This document shows, one piece after another, positions 13,939 through 15,353 of a DNA stretch of 15,353 nucleotides. The stretch is from Candidatus Ancillula trichonymphae ImTpAt (GTDB lineage Bacteria > Actinomycetota > Actinomycetes > Actinomycetales > Bifidobacteriaceae), in the NCBI GenBank assembly GCA_000485475.1, contig AXYY01000133.1, positions 1 through 15,353 on the forward strand. Reading direction: 5' to 3'. Under the pieces are notes generated by a model. It was not told the origin of the DNA, did no database searches, and worked only from the letters and a program-made list of their open reading frames with translations. Numbering within the stretch: position 1 is the stretch's first letter; each line of letters starts with the position of its first letter. The position numbers were made by a program, and so were the translations under genes.

Positions 13939-14663
13939 TGAAACGCTTGACCGCATCGTTGATCTGCAAGACATTGAAGTTGCTGTATTGTTTGAAGTCT
14001 AGCATTTGCTTGTTGATGAAGACAAGATTTCTGCCTGAAAAGTACTGGATCATACTAGCAGCCGGATAAACAACAAGTAAAGTTCCGCCAACCACAAGTG
14101 TGTCTGCGTGCTCGACCAAGTTCTTGTGCGGCACTCCATACAAGTTTGGTCAAGCGGTTCTTCATACAGCACAACAGCTGGTTTCATAACTCCACCGCAG
14201 TTTGCCACTGGGCACTTCGGTATGTAGTCATCAGAGGCGTCGATCAGATGCACCATCGTTTCCAGATCTGCGAACGCATTACGTACAACCTCATACAGTA
14301 GTTTTTGTGAACACTACCGTGCAATTCGTGCACCTGACTAAGAACCTGCAGCCTGATGTAATCCGTCGATATTTTGAGTAATGACTGGAGTTTCCAACTC
14401 TGCCAGTACAAATAATGCGCAGAATTCGGTTTGACCTCCAAAAACAGCATCTTGTTGCGATAAAAACGGTAGAATTCAGAAGTGTTCGCATTAAAAAAAC
14501 TACGAGAAATAATCTCCTCTGGTGGAAAAGCGTACTCCTGATTATACAAACCATCAGTTAACCTAAAATCCGGAATTCCGCTTTCTGTTAAAACGCCAGC
14601 ACCGCCGAAGAAAATAACGCGCTTTGATTCATCGAGCATCTGCTTTAATCTACTGCTACTACT
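13934..14663 (-). pseudogene. Sir2-family NAD-dependent protein deacylase, degraded
   Basis: Sirtuin sequence can be followed on the minus strand through at least five pieces. They are MLDESKRVIFFGGAG..SGIPDFR to PNSAHYLY (to about 14410); LAELETPVITQNIDGLHQ ending at TAG 14340-14338; VHELHGSVHKNYC (about 14333-14295); NAFADLETM...DDYIPKCPV..CGGVMKP..LYEEPLDQ (about 14280-14150); and LVEHADTLVVGG...INDAV (about 14125-13945). At least four frameshifts and one stop break it. The NAD motif is also altered (GAGVLTES instead of GAGVSTES), and the first zinc-ribbon Cys pair is disrupted. The catalytic His (in ELHGS) survives in isolation. Its start is unclear and lies against the end of the vanY remnant. 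It is clearly a dead gene. Confidence 0.85.
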
Positions 14664-14667
14664 ATGC

Positions 14668-15353
14668 CTAATCTCTCCCTGAAATCCCCAGAAATTCCTC
14701 AAGTGTTTTGCCAGAATTCTTAACTTTAGTCGCAGTTTCAACTCCTAAGTACCTCAAGTGCCAAGCCTCTCCAACATATCCGGTAATTGGCGCCCACTCA
14801 TCATGATAACGCACTACGAAACCATATTCGTGCGCGTGCTGAGCAACCTCTAATCAGTGGCATAATTATAAGTGGAGTCGTTGATGCGATACAAGTTGCC
14901 CGACCCATCTTTCAGGTCAAATGCGAGTCCAGTTTGGTGCTCCGAGTAGCCAGGTTTCGCACTATATGTGTTCGTCGCCTCAACTCCAGAAGATGCAACA
15001 TAATTCGCATAAAGATTTGCCTGAGTATCATAACTGCGGTAACCACTCCACTGGTTGATAATCTGTGAAGCATGTGCGTCACCAAATTTTTGGGCAGCTG
15101 CGATTAACTGTTTCAAGTGCGAAACTGCTTCTGTATTTTCTCCAGGCGCCCACGATTTGGGCAGTGGATGCTTCTTGTTGACAATTATGATGTTGCTCTT
15201 TGTGAACGGTGCTGTGGCAGACTCTGGAGTTAATGAGTGTTCTCGGGTTGGTTCTGTGGTACCGCGGTTTGTGCGGGCGTTTGTGCGGTAGTTAGTTGTG
15301 GGGGGGGGGGGGCTTTCGGTAGCTGAAGAAGCGGACTGCTTAGCGCTTCTTGG
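14668..15353 (-). pseudogene. VanY-type D-Ala-D-Ala carboxypeptidase, frameshifted; 5' end outside window
   Basis: The frame is open from the window edge through a Ser/Ala/Pro/Thr/Asn-rich linker (15353 to about 15210), then IIIVNKKHPLPKSWAPGE, typical of the start of the LD/DD-peptidase domain. The first zinc motif, SEHQTGLAFD (SxHxxGxAxD), is present. The frame ends at TAG 14852-14850, but a -1 shift at that point continues as LEVAQHAHEYGFVVRYHDEW to EAWHLRYLG, which supplies the third zinc ligand, and ends at TAG 14670-14668. So one base seems to be missing near 14850. The active protein would trim D-Ala from peptidoglycan precursors outside the membrane; the linker suggests an anchored or secreted enzyme. 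Without the shift the product lacks the EAWH ligand and should be inactive. Confidence 0.8.
15300..15312. repeat. 13-bp G/C homopolymer within the VanY linker
   Basis: Thirteen consecutive G on the plus strand encode four prolines plus part of a Ser codon on the minus strand. The frame is open on both sides at the present length. Such tracts change length easily by slippage, or are miscounted in sequencing. Confidence 0.95.

Noticed and set aside
13934..14663. Programmed frameshifting in the sirtuin
   Set aside because: At least four shifts in different directions plus a stop and a lost motif residue indicate a pseudogene.
1..15353. CRISPR arrays, insertion sequences, prophage or toxin-antitoxin modules
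   Set aside because: No regularly spaced repeats, transposase or integrase sequence, or paired small genes of that kind were found on either strand.

Overview
The window looks like a chromosomal segment of a lower-GC actinobacterium, possibly host-restricted. The evidence is the long actinobacterial form of LeuA, the leuA-dapA-rnj order, the RNase J sequence, two tRNA-Leu genes without encoded CCA, and (near-)leaderless starts. At least three decayed genes sit among intact housekeeping genes, which suggests ongoing genome reduction. A symbiont related to Bifidobacteriales would fit, but that is a guess; no rRNA or other strong taxonomic marker is present.

Layout. 1-2071 (+): the C-terminal part of oligopeptidase B, then an overlapping MFS exporter. 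2132-3050 (+): a perfect sigma70-type promoter drives a secreted protein that is broken by frameshifts and stops. 3055-3645 (-): a small biotin-protein ligase with a strongly altered biotin-binding loop. 3760-4843 (+): consensus promoter, tRNA-Leu(TAG), rpmF (L32), rnc (RNase III). 4896-7866 (-): glgX and map, overlapping by 8 bp and convergent with rnc. 7930-9158 (-): tRNA-Leu(CAA) followed 15 bp later by a YibE/F-family membrane protein. 9373-13914 (+): the tightly packed leuA-dapA-rnj operon (leucine synthesis, lysine/peptidoglycan precursor synthesis, RNA maturation). 13934-15353 (-): two pseudogenes, a sirtuin and a VanY-type D,D-carboxypeptidase whose Ser/Pro/Thr linker contains a 13-bp homopolymer.

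Regulatory pattern. Every convincing promoter here has an extended -10 of the form TGN-TAnAnT or close to it. At birA and glgX a start codon lies exactly at the expected +1, so those mRNAs should be leaderless; leuA should have only about 3 leader bases. Both tRNA genes appear to be the first cistron of a protein-coding transcript. No CRISPR array, insertion sequence, prophage or multi-gene novel system was seen. The best leads are the altered biotin ligase, the leaderless promoter architecture, the tRNA-mRNA cotranscripts, the tRNA-Leu(CAA) without a long variable arm, and the decayed secreted gene.
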